Below, one piece after another: positions 26,581 to 35,510 of a stretch of 64,000 bases of DNA. Position 1 is the stretch's first letter. The number at the start of each line of letters is the position of its first letter. Made by a program: the position numbers and the translations under genes. The notes below the pieces were generated by a model. It was not told where the DNA came from and made no database searches. It saw only the letters and a list, made by a program, of their open reading frames with translations. Source of the DNA: an uncultured Colwellia sp. (GTDB taxonomy: Bacteria; Pseudomonadota; Gammaproteobacteria; Enterobacterales; Alteromonadaceae); contig CAJXUN010000020.1 of assembly GCA_913061475.1 (NCBI GenBank), positions 1-64,000 of the forward strand, given 5' to 3'.

Positions 26581-28196
26581 TGGCAAGCTACTTCCCTTCA
26601 TTTATGGTGCAAAACCCATGGGCTTTTTGGGCTTTGTTGGCATTGCTAGTGCCGTTGATATTGCATTTACTCAGTAAGCGCCGAGCTAAGTTGATTAAAT
26701 TTGCCAATGTCGCATTAATCACAATGCCAGAGCTGAAAAATAGCCAGCAAATTCGTTTAAACCAATTCTGGCTATTGTTGTTACGTATGCTGTTGCTGAT
26801 AGTATCTATATTATTACTAGCAAAAGTCAGCTTAAATGAGGCATTAATTAGCCATGAAGAAGTTTATTTGCTTAGTGCTGATTGGCTCAATCACAGCGAT
26901 AAAAATGAACGTCAGCAGTTGATAGTAAATAGCTCAAATAAGCCAATTTACCTCTTAGGGCAGCATACTGCGCTTATCAATGCTGATGAAATACTGACTT
27001 GGCAAGCACCATTAACTCAACCTCAAGCGCAAAACAACCTGTTAGCGCTTAAAGTTTTTACCGCGTTATTAACCCCGGAAACAAAACTTAAGCTTTTTGT
27101 CACCGATCGCGCGAATCAATATCGTGTTAATGATAAAAATACGCGTTTAGTACTGGCTAATACTATTGACTGGCAGGTTAAACGAACATTTCCCGAACAT
27201 CAAAAACACTATAACAATGTGATGAATGTGGTGATTATTTATGATCAAGACCGCTTTGCTGATTTGAAATATTTTCAGCAAGCATTGAATCTGATCAAAC
27301 AACACATTGCCCCGAAGTTATCGCTCAGTTCGTTTTTAAATGTTGAATTAGAAAATTCAGTTTCGTATCAACAAACGATGTTAATAAATCCACACTGGCT
27401 GTTTTACTTGAGCTCGAAAGCTATCGACAATACTGTCAGTAACGCCATAGAAAATGGTACTAACGTTATTGTTGATGGTCATGTGGGTGGGAAGGTTGAT
27501 GGTAATGTTACGGCCGAAAAACCTGAGCTTAATTTAATGCCCGATAAGCGCTTAGTGGTTGACAAAGATAGCAGTGATTTGCTCAGCGCTGAAGCGGTTT
27601 TCTATCGTCGTGCACAAGCGTTAGCGTTTGCTGAGCAATTAAAAAATAACCTGATATCACAAACTGATGAAGTGTTGTGGCAGGTTACGCAAAAAAACGG
27701 TGCGGCTTTACCCCTACTGACGAAATCGAGTCTGAGTTTTTATCCGCAAACGAGTGGCGATACAGTAAAAGTAGAAAGTGATATTTATCAATTGCATTCA
27801 CGATTTTCACCGGCGTGGAGTAACTTATTAGTCAGTAAGCAATTTCCACTTTTACTGCAAAATTTATTATTTTCATCGTGGCAAAATGTCCAACGTCAAG
27901 CACAACAAACCTTAAGCCAAAAGCAAATTAGTCAGCTGGTTGTTACCGATAAAAACGCCAGCTTACTGGCTGCAAAAAACCTTACTACGCCAAGGTTAAA
28001 AAATATTACAACGCTCAACGTCCAGCAACCAGCGAAGCGCAACGATTACACTGAATTATTAATGGTTTTATTGTTACTACTATTGATAGTCGAGCGTATC
28101 GTTAGTGAAGTTTCTCGCACGAATAAGACGACTGAAAAAGTTGCTGATAATAAAACTGGCGGTGCACGCGTTAGATCAGCTAAGGCGGCAGGTTAA
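26580..28196 (+). CDS. BatA-like membrane protein
   Basis: A 538-residue protein with the BatA N-terminal double-membrane domain: NPWAFWALLALLVPLILHLLSKRRAKLIKFANVALI (residues 11-46), then a second helix (about 62-85). A large extracytoplasmic middle region follows, and a last membrane helix lies near the C-terminus (LLMVLLLLLLIVER). No complete MIDAS motif is seen, so unlike BatA/BatB it may be scaffold only. Junctions on both sides are 1-bp overlaps, giving tight coupling to the DUF58 and DUF4175 genes. Confidence 0.85.
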   Translation: MASYFPSFMVQNPWAFWALLALLVPLILHLLSKRRAKLIKFANVALITMPELKNSQQIRLNQFWLLLLRMLLLIVSILLLAKVSLNEALISHEEVYLLSADWLNHSDKNERQQLIVNSSNKPIYLLGQHTALINADEILTWQAPLTQPQAQNNLLALKVFTALLTPETKLKLFVTDRANQYRVNDKNTRLVLANTIDWQVKRTFPEHQKHYNNVMNVVIIYDQDRFADLKYFQQALNLIKQHIAPKLSLSSFLNVELENSVSYQQTMLINPHWLFYLSSKAIDNTVSNAIENGTNVIVDGHVGGKVDGNVTAEKPELNLMPDKRLVVDKDSSDLLSAEAVFYRRAQALAFAEQLKNNLISQTDEVLWQVTQKNGAALPLLTKSSLSFYPQTSGDTVKVESDIYQLHSRFSPAWSNLLVSKQFPLLLQNLLFSSWQNVQRQAQQTLSQKQISQLVVTDKNASLLAAKNLTTPRLKNITTLNVQQPAKRNDYTELLMVLLLLLLIVERIVSEVSRTNKTTEKVADNKTGGARVRSAKAAG

Positions 28197-30715
28197 TGTC
28201 GTCTATTGATACTAACACCGGTGAAATGCTAGCAGCACCGCCAAATGAAAGTTATCAGAAAATTCAGCAACAATTAGCACAGCTACTGATGCGGTGGCGT
28301 CGTCAATTTTTACAGCAACAATTATTCTTATTTAGCCCTAAGCTCATGGCACTTGGGGCAATGGTAGTATTTGTGGCCTTTAGTTTAGCTTCGTTAGGTT
28401 TAAGCGCTGACATATTAACTATTGAAGATACTGTTTGGCTTTTTCTGCTAATGATGATTTTCGGCCTATTTGCCAAAATCGCGCTGGTTTTGCGTAGTAA
28501 GGCTTATCGTCGTATTGAAGAAAATAATCTCATTGCTCATTTTAACAATCGTTTTGCTCAACTTGAATATAGCGCACAATTACTGCTGCGCGATGAAAAT
28601 CAGTTGTCGGCCCTAGAGCAATTACAATATCGTAAAGTACGAGCCAGTTTTGACGATATTTTGCAGCAGCAAGCACAAGTCAATTATTCTCAGCTATCGC
28701 CGATTTTCGCTAAACGCCAATGGCTTATTCGCAGTGTCTCATTGCTATTATTATTGTTGATCTTATCGCTGACTCACCACTTCAAACTTCTTGATAAAAC
28801 GCTGACTTGGTTTCAGTCACAACAAGTGACAAATCAACTGGCAGAAAGCACTGTTTGCATAAAACCAAAAGCTGCTGTGATTGATATTTTATCCCAGCAG
28901 GTGACGATTACACCGCCTGATTATAGTTTAGTTAAAAACCAAGCAAGCGGCGTCAATTCAGACTTACTTGATATTGAGGCTTTAGTTGGCAGTTATGCCC
29001 AGTGGACATTTTCATTCTCACAGAAAGCACCGAACTATTTTATCGTTTTTTCAAATGGTGAGCGTTATCCACTCATTAAACAAGATAATGCTAGTTTTAC
29101 CTTTCGAACACAGTTGATGACTAGCATGGTTTATCATTTAGCTATAGCCGATGATAATGCACCTGTGTCGGAAAAATTTAGCACGATTCATCGCATAAGC
29201 TTAACGCCAGATCAAGCACCTAAAATTCGTTTCATTACGCCAAAAAATACCGTCACACAATTTGCTAAAAACAGCACACCTAATTTAGTGGCAGAAGTGC
29301 AAATATCCGATGACTTTGCCTTGACTGAAGTTAAAATTCTAGCCTCAATAGCCAAAGGCTCAGGTGAGGGGGTAAAGTTTAGAGATCAAAATTTTACTTT
29401 CGATCGCAGTGAAATGGTTGAAGGTAAAGCACATTATTATAAAAACTGGTCATTGGCTGATTTAGCGATGGAGCCAGGTGATGAGCTTTATTTTACTATT
29501 TTAGCTAGCGATAATCGCCAGCCGATAAATCAACAAACACGCTCGGCAACAAAAATTATACGTTGGTTAGAGGATGAACAAGCGGGCATTAATGCTGACG
29601 GCATCCTCATTGATTTTATGCCAGAATATTTTAAAAGTCAGCGACAAATTATTATTGAAACCATTGAGTTGATTGAAGATAAAGCGGAACTTGAGCAAAG
29701 TAAATTTTTTGCGAGCTCTGAGCTCCTTGGTGTTGCACAAAGCGCATTAAAAGAAAAGTATGGTCAATATTTGGGTGATGAGACCGAAGGGCTACAAAGT
29801 GTTGGCGTTAGTTTTGATGATGACCATCATGCTGAAGAAGATCATGCTGGTGACGGTCATGGTGATAACGAAGCCCAGCGACCTACCATACAAGTACATG
29901 ATGAACATGGTGGCAGCAACGCAGTGATCACACCCCCTGGTCATGCACATGAGAGTGAAGCAGCGAATAACGCAAGTAGCAAAGACCTATCCGGCCGTAT
30001 GTCGCTGATTGACCGTTATGGCCATAACCATGAAGACAGTGATGTTGGGGTGATGACCACCCAAGATCCAAAAGCCTTGATGAAACAAAGTCTTGCTAAT
30101 ATGTGGCAAGCAGAATTGCATTTAATGTTAGCGGAGCCAGAACTTGCTCTGCCGTTTGAACAACAAGCGCTTAAGTTATTAAAACAGGCTAAAAAAGCTG
30201 AACGTATTTATGTTAAACGCTTAGGTTTTGAACCACCACCCGTGACCGAGCAACGCCGCTATCAAGGGGAACAGAGCGATATTATTGCCGACAGTGTGCA
30301 GATATCGCGGTTTGACACTGAGCAACTGTCTGATCAAACACAATTGGCCTTTAGCGAGCTTTTGCCACTGTTGCATCAATTTATTCAGACATCAGAGCAA
30401 AATATTTCCTCAGCAATTGTCAGTGAGCAATTATTGACTGATGAATTAGCCTTAGTCGAGGTAACTAAACAAGGTATCATTGAATTGCTGCCTAAACGCC
30501 CTGCAATGGTTGAGGTGCTTGCCATTATTGAGCAAATATTGCTTGAGCGGCAACTTAAATTATCTCAATGTCAGCAATGTATTAATTTATTAGCTGGTAA
30601 AATCGAACAGCTAATTCCGCACGCTAATGCGCTACCGAGCAGGAAAGCGCAAGACTTTTTCGACCAACAACCTGTGGTTCTACAATATAGCCAATTTTTA
30701 GAGGATAACTTGTGA
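28196..30715 (+). CDS. DUF4175-type membrane protein with histidine-rich segment
   Basis: An 839-residue protein with two N-terminal membrane helices (about 50-100), a third near residue 180 and a long periplasmic domain. The DUF4175 pattern is visible in VQISDDFALTEVKILA and in the region around EPGDELYFTILASDN and RQIIIETIELIEDKAELE. Residues about 540-617 hold an acidic, histidine-rich insertion with about ten histidines (DDHHAEED, HAGDGHGD, GHAHE, GHNHED), a likely metal-binding or flexible tether. The C-terminal third is helical. It overlaps the next gene by 4 bp. Confidence 0.8.
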   Translation: MSSIDTNTGEMLAAPPNESYQKIQQQLAQLLMRWRRQFLQQQLFLFSPKLMALGAMVVFVAFSLASLGLSADILTIEDTVWLFLLMMIFGLFAKIALVLRSKAYRRIEENNLIAHFNNRFAQLEYSAQLLLRDENQLSALEQLQYRKVRASFDDILQQQAQVNYSQLSPIFAKRQWLIRSVSLLLLLLILSLTHHFKLLDKTLTWFQSQQVTNQLAESTVCIKPKAAVIDILSQQVTITPPDYSLVKNQASGVNSDLLDIEALVGSYAQWTFSFSQKAPNYFIVFSNGERYPLIKQDNASFTFRTQLMTSMVYHLAIADDNAPVSEKFSTIHRISLTPDQAPKIRFITPKNTVTQFAKNSTPNLVAEVQISDDFALTEVKILASIAKGSGEGVKFRDQNFTFDRSEMVEGKAHYYKNWSLADLAMEPGDELYFTILASDNRQPINQQTRSATKIIRWLEDEQAGINADGILIDFMPEYFKSQRQIIIETIELIEDKAELEQSKFFASSELLGVAQSALKEKYGQYLGDETEGLQSVGVSFDDDHHAEEDHAGDGHGDNEAQRPTIQVHDEHGGSNAVITPPGHAHESEAANNASSKDLSGRMSLIDRYGHNHEDSDVGVMTTQDPKALMKQSLANMWQAELHLMLAEPELALPFEQQALKLLKQAKKAERIYVKRLGFEPPPVTEQRRYQGEQSDIIADSVQISRFDTEQLSDQTQLAFSELLPLLHQFIQTSEQNISSAIVSEQLLTDELALVEVTKQGIIELLPKRPAMVEVLAIIEQILLERQLKLSQCQQCINLLAGKIEQLIPHANALPSRKAQDFFDQQPVVLQYSQFLEDNL

Positions 30716-33066
30716 TTATTGCTTTAACTGATAGTTATCAAGTGGCGATGACCAGTAGTTTACACTGGGGGTTAGTGTTATTAGCGCTGGTCGGTTTAGT
30801 GATAAGTTGTGGACTTATTTATCGACGATTTAAAGCAAAAAACCTTGATAGTGAGCAGCAAATAACCGCTTGGGAGTTTAAAGAAAAACGACACTTTACC
30901 TTGCTAATATTGGCTAATGTTATTGCTTTTATCAGCGTGTTACTGTTTATTTTACCTTTGCAAGCAAAAGTCGACATTGGTTCGTTTGAAATTTTACTAA
31001 CACCGGGGTTTATCGATCCAATAAGCGCTAGTGATTTCAACCTGACAGGTATTGAAGCTCAGCAAGTAGAGCAACAACTCGCCTCGGCACAGCATATCTG
31101 GTTGTTGGATGAACAAGGTGATTTTCACACTAACTCGCCGGTAAATGCACACGCAAATTTACCGGCTAATAAAACACTGTATCAATGGTTGGCTAGGCAT
31201 TATCAGGAAAAAGTTATTGTGGTTAATTCAATAGCTGAATTAACCTTGCTTTGGCAAGTGGGTAGTCCTAAAACAGGTAACTATGCAAAAGCGCGAGTGA
31301 ATAGGTCACCTTACTTTGCACCATCATCATTAACCATATTGGGCGATGGTTTAACCGTCAAGCAATGGCAAAGTCTGTTAGCCCTTAACCCGCAAAAAAA
31401 TCGACAAGAAACGGATGACGTTTCACCGCAAAGCTTACCGGATAGGTTAAAGAGCAATTTTCCTGCGAATTCACCGCTTAATCATATCGAATTTACGTTT
31501 TTTGCCAGTAAAGCAAAAACCGGTTTATTTGACTTACAATGGCAACGAGAATTAGTCTTAGGACAAGCGTTGACCGTCACCGGGCGCTTACAGCAACCGA
31601 AAGAAGATAGTCGTCAATTTCAGTTGAGCTTGGTTAACAATAATCATGTTGTTGAGCGAATTGAACTTGCCGCGAACCAAACTTTTTCGTTGACCACAAC
31701 CAGTAAAACTCTGGGCTTATTTAACTATCAATTGTTATTGCAGCCGTTAATTGAAGATCCGAACAAGCAAGCCGATATCAGCCAAGGCGATGCTAACCCG
31801 CTGAAGTTCAATGAAAGTAGCAACACCAGTGAACAAACGAGTAAGCAATCAAGTACAAATATAACCAGCACTATTAGCGAAAATATTGCTGTCAGCGTAA
31901 TACGGGGTAATCGCCCCAAAGTATTAATTAAGCAGTCAGCGCCTTCATTTGAAACCAGACGCTTAAAGCAGTGGCTAAGTCAGAGTAAAAGCCAAGTGCA
32001 TATCATTAGCCAAATAAGTAAAAGCAAGTGGGCACAACAAAAAATAAATTACCTTGATGAAGAAGACAATCGTGACAATTTACAGGCACAAGCTCAAGAG
32101 CAATTGAAAATAGCGGCGCGAGGACATTTGCTGACCGAGAAGTTATTACGCGATAATGACCTGTTAATGCTCGATAGTCGTATGTTAGTTGCTTTAGAAA
32201 TAACTGAAGTTGAAGCGCTATATCGTGCGATAAGCAATGGTTTAGGGCTGTTAGTTTTCGCTGACACAAGGCTTTTATCACCCGAAAAACAGCATACGGG
32301 CAAGTTAAACCAATTACTGAGTTTATTTGATATAAGTGCGACTGACGGAGCATTCGCTCAGGTTATTGCAAGCTGGCCAGAAAAACCGAACTTAGCTGTT
32401 AGCGAAAGCATAATATCACCGAGTCCAACAATCATGATAACGCCTAAACCGGGGCAAAGTATGGTTGAAGCAACAATGGGGCAAACGTTAGTAGCGCAGC
32501 AATCACTAGGTTTGGGCACTGTGGCGATAACAAGTTTAAATCAAACTTACCAATGGCCATTACAAGCGACACCCGCATTGTATAGCCATTATTGGCAATA
32601 TCTGTTGTCAAAAATAGCGCGTAGCGAACGTAATACACGTTGGTTAACAACGAATTCATCTGCAATAGAGCGAGTCAATCATGATCAAAACATTTGCTTA
32701 ATATCGTCACAAGTTGGCGTATATTCTCCGTTAATGCGCTTAACGTCACAGCCTTTGTCCAGCGCAGAAAAATGCGGATATTTTAGTGCCGATAAAAAGG
32801 GCTGGCTCGAGTTTCAGGCTTTCAGTAACGAGCAAGCGTTACTCGCTACACAGGCACGATATTTTTATGGTGCTGAAGATTTTTTAGCATGGCAACAAGT
32901 CGATAAACACCAAGTTAGCAAAAAGCACGCGAATGCTTTATCGCCTATGGAGTCGAGCCTGAAGGTTGCGAATAGCTACCAATCCGCTGATAAACGCTAT
33001 CTTTGGTTGTTGATGTTTATTACCTTGTCGATGCTTTGGATAGAACGTAAATGGCAATCTGGCTAA
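30712..33066 (+). CDS. Large membrane protein ending the MoxR gene block
   Basis: A 784-residue protein with membrane helices near residues 17-37 and 63-83 and one at the extreme C-terminus (LWLLMFITLSMLWIERKW). The large central part is extracytoplasmic. Near residues 560-650 it has GLGTVAITSLNQTYQWPLQATPALYSHYWQYLLS, the pattern seen in the glutamine-amidotransferase-like proteins that accompany BatA/DUF58 clusters. No catalytic triad is evident. The 4-bp overlap with the DUF4175 gene and the lack of a downstream plus-strand gene mark it as the last gene. Its function is unknown. Confidence 0.75.
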   Translation: MIIALTDSYQVAMTSSLHWGLVLLALVGLVISCGLIYRRFKAKNLDSEQQITAWEFKEKRHFTLLILANVIAFISVLLFILPLQAKVDIGSFEILLTPGFIDPISASDFNLTGIEAQQVEQQLASAQHIWLLDEQGDFHTNSPVNAHANLPANKTLYQWLARHYQEKVIVVNSIAELTLLWQVGSPKTGNYAKARVNRSPYFAPSSLTILGDGLTVKQWQSLLALNPQKNRQETDDVSPQSLPDRLKSNFPANSPLNHIEFTFFASKAKTGLFDLQWQRELVLGQALTVTGRLQQPKEDSRQFQLSLVNNNHVVERIELAANQTFSLTTTSKTLGLFNYQLLLQPLIEDPNKQADISQGDANPLKFNESSNTSEQTSKQSSTNITSTISENIAVSVIRGNRPKVLIKQSAPSFETRRLKQWLSQSKSQVHIISQISKSKWAQQKINYLDEEDNRDNLQAQAQEQLKIAARGHLLTEKLLRDNDLLMLDSRMLVALEITEVEALYRAISNGLGLLVFADTRLLSPEKQHTGKLNQLLSLFDISATDGAFAQVIASWPEKPNLAVSESIISPSPTIMITPKPGQSMVEATMGQTLVAQQSLGLGTVAITSLNQTYQWPLQATPALYSHYWQYLLSKIARSERNTRWLTTNSSAIERVNHDQNICLISSQVGVYSPLMRLTSQPLSSAEKCGYFSADKKGWLEFQAFSNEQALLATQARYFYGAEDFLAWQQVDKHQVSKKHANALSPMESSLKVANSYQSADKRYLWLLMFITLSMLWIERKWQSG

Positions 33067-33095
33067 GGCTATTTGCGCATAGTAGGGTACTGAAT

Positions 33096-34355
33096 TTATC
33101 GAATATCTGCTTGGCTATAGTTAAAATCAAGCGTTGCAATAATTAATAACACCGCGCCAAAGATAATCGCCCAATGAGCACCAAATAACGCTAATGCACT
33201 ACCAATAAGAGCAATAAGTACATTGGCCAAGCTAAAAACGGTGGTAATTAAACCCATGAGCTGACCTTGCTCTATGTTGCTATATTGTTCAGAAATATAC
33301 ACAGGTAATAAACCATTAAAAATAGCGATTGCGATGCCCGTAATGGCGTAAATAGGCCACACAGCGGTTGATGATAACCAAGGGTGTAAAAAAAACAGCA
33401 TCGCCATCAATACCATACCAACAATTGCACCAAATTTTAATCCGAATAATTGTTTCAATTGTTTGACAAAAAACACACTGGTGATGGTCATGAATAAGGT
33501 TAGCACTACGGTGATATAACCAATGGCCAAACTTGAAAAATCAAACTTCTCAACTAACCACACGGGATAAAACTCGTAATAAGCATTGAGACCAAGGGTA
33601 GCTAATAAGTAAATGAAAAAGATGCGTCTAATTTGCTTATTGGCTAATAAGGCAAATGAATTCTGTTTACTAAAAAGCGCTATAAAGGTGGTTTTTTCTT
33701 GCCTAGATTTTAGTTCGTCTTTAGGTAAAATAATGGCAACGCTAAATAGTGCAATCAACAAAACGGCCGCAGCGAAGAAGAAAACCGTATCTAAGCCGTA
33801 TACCGCGAGTAATCCTCCGGCTAAAGGACCTAGCAACCAACCTAAATAACTGGTGGCATTTACCAAGTTAAAGGTATAGGTTTTATCTAAGGTTGGTGAC
33901 AAATCAACAGCAATGGCTTTGGCAATACTTATGTTGCCTGAAAAAACGCCGGTAACAAAGCGGGCTAAAGCTAACAATAAAAAGCTTTCGGCAATAACCG
34001 CAAGTGCAGATAAAACATAACCGACAACTGTTAAAATTAAGGTAATGTTTAAGGTTTTCTTTCGACCATATACCCCAGAAGCTGCACCTAAAACTGAACT
34101 ACCAAGAATAACGCCTAAGGGATAAATCGCTAATATGATGCCTAAGAGTATTTTACTGGGCAAATCAGCAAATGTGGTTAATGGGCTAATCTCATTAAGA
34201 AACAGCGGTGCTAATATCGGATAGGGTAAGGCGATGCCAGCACTACTAAATAGCACCACAAGCATAACGGAAAACAAAGATTTTTTGGCTTTTAACTCTT
34301 CAGTACTTGCCGTGTTACGCACTACTGTTTTGCTTCTAGACATGTTGCTCATCAT
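33096..34355 (-). CDS. MFS transporter (drug:H+ antiporter type)
   Basis: A 419-residue, 12-helix major facilitator. The loop 2-3 motif (GASGVYGRKKTLNITLIL, motif A) and the helix 4 pattern ALARFVTGVFSGNISIAKAIAVDL fit the DHA1/TetA-like efflux branch. Helix 5 has YLGWLLGPLAGGLLAVYG, the antiporter motif C. The N-terminus has several closely spaced ATGs (34355, 34352, 34343) and no strong ribosome site, so the exact start is open. It faces the MoxR block and is divergent from rstA. The substrate is not predictable. Confidence 0.88.
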   Translation of the reverse strand: MMSNMSRSKTVVRNTASTEELKAKKSLFSVMLVVLFSSAGIALPYPILAPLFLNEISPLTTFADLPSKILLGIILAIYPLGVILGSSVLGAASGVYGRKKTLNITLILTVVGYVLSALAVIAESFLLLALARFVTGVFSGNISIAKAIAVDLSPTLDKTYTFNLVNATSYLGWLLGPLAGGLLAVYGLDTVFFFAAAVLLIALFSVAIILPKDELKSRQEKTTFIALFSKQNSFALLANKQIRRIFFIYLLATLGLNAYYEFYPVWLVEKFDFSSLAIGYITVVLTLFMTITSVFFVKQLKQLFGLKFGAIVGMVLMAMLFFLHPWLSSTAVWPIYAITGIAIAIFNGLLPVYISEQYSNIEQGQLMGLITTVFSLANVLIALIGSALALFGAHWAIIFGAVLLIIATLDFNYSQADIR

Positions 34356-34717
34356 GATTGATATTTATTAAAGGCCGGTTGTTGCTATAGTAAGTCGCAC
34401 TCACCATTAAGTAAATATTTATGTTTATATAGTTGCTGTGGCAACAGTAATAAATAACGTTTTTCAGAAAAACATAATAAAACTCAGGCTGTTAGTGTGA
34501 ATGTAATTAAGTGTAATCTCAGAGTAATAAGTTGTACTATTGCAGTAACACCTTGTACATGACGTTGTTAATTGATAATAAACATTTTAAAGTAATAAAA
34601 TTAAAGTCATTCATACTTTCAATGGTTGTTATTTATTAACTAAGTAACGTTGAACTGTGTTGATAAAACGTCCATGAAATTGCTGATAATGCAGCACAAT
34701 AAAGTAGGAGCAAGTTA
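34356..34717. other. Non-coding divergent spacer before rstA
   Basis: This 362-bp AT-rich region between the MFS gene and rstA must hold both promoters. The only motif of note is a pair of RstA-box-like sequences at 34544-34569. No RNA gene is seen. Confidence 0.5.
34544..34569. promoter_or_regulatory. Possible RstA-box-like operator upstream of rstA
   Basis: Compared with the E. coli RstA box as I know it (TACATNTNGTTACA), TACAAGGTGTTACT on the minus strand (34544-34557) matches 9 of 12 fixed positions. TACATGACGTTGTT on the plus strand (34556-34569) matches 8. The two partly overlap 150-175 bp upstream of rstA. Speculative. Confidence 0.3.
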
Positions 34718-35434
34718 ATGTCAGATAATAATTCGTCAGTAAAGAAGATATTACTCGTTGAAGATGACCGTCAGTTGTCAGATTTAGTTGCTGAGTTTCT
34801 AGAAAGTGAAGGCTACCACGTTAAACAAGAATACCGAGGTGACACGGTAGAAAAACGTGTTGATAAATTCGTCCCTGATTTAATTATTTTAGACATTATG
34901 TTACCAGGTAAAGATGGTTTTGCCGTATGCAAAGATTTGCGTCCTGCCTTTAAAGGTCCAATTTTAATGCTGACAGCGAAAGGTACTGATTTTGATCAAG
35001 TCTTAGGTTTAGAAATTGGTGCTGATGATTACGTGATTAAACCGGTTGAACCAAGAGTACTGCTGGCACGAGTAAATGCTTTATTACGCCGTGGGCAATT
35101 GCCGTCTGATGGTAAAGAAAATGCTGAAATTGACTGTGGGCAATTACATATTAATCGTGGTTCAAGACAAGTAACTTTGCACGGTGAGAATATTGATCTT
35201 ACCAGCCAAGAGTTTGATTTATTATGGCTATTAGCCAGCCGTTCAGGCGAAGTACAAAACCGAGATTATATTTATAAGGCGGTTGTTGGTCGTGAATACG
35301 ATGGTATGGATCGCAGTGTTGATGTGCGTATTTCTCGCCTACGTAAAAAATTACATGACAGTAATGAAACACCATTTCGTATAAAAACTATTTGGGGACA
35401 AGGTTATTTATTTGTTCCTGATGCATGGAGCTAA
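34718..35434 (+). CDS. rstA: OmpR-family response regulator RstA
   Basis: A 238-residue response regulator: receiver domain with the acidic pair (VEDD), phospho-acceptor in LIILDIMLPGKDG (about Asp58), conserved threonine and the KP lysine, then a winged-helix OmpR DNA-binding domain. Its end (DRSVDVRISRLRKKL, then RIKTIWGQGYLF and P.AW) follows E. coli RstA closely, which sets it apart from other OmpR members. The cognate kinase lies 76 bp downstream. The regulated genes in this organism are unknown. Confidence 0.88.
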   Translation: MSDNNSSVKKILLVEDDRQLSDLVAEFLESEGYHVKQEYRGDTVEKRVDKFVPDLIILDIMLPGKDGFAVCKDLRPAFKGPILMLTAKGTDFDQVLGLEIGADDYVIKPVEPRVLLARVNALLRRGQLPSDGKENAEIDCGQLHINRGSRQVTLHGENIDLTSQEFDLLWLLASRSGEVQNRDYIYKAVVGREYDGMDRSVDVRISRLRKKLHDSNETPFRIKTIWGQGYLFVPDAWS

Positions 35435-35510
35435 TCACCATAATCACCTGCAAACTGATGGCTTGTTTTAGCAATTCATCAGTGTTTCTTCCCTCTTTTT
35501 AGGTATTTTG

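Noticed and set aside
32006-32353. Minus-strand open frame inside the last MoxR-block gene
   Set aside because: No homology, and it overlaps an intact long coding frame.
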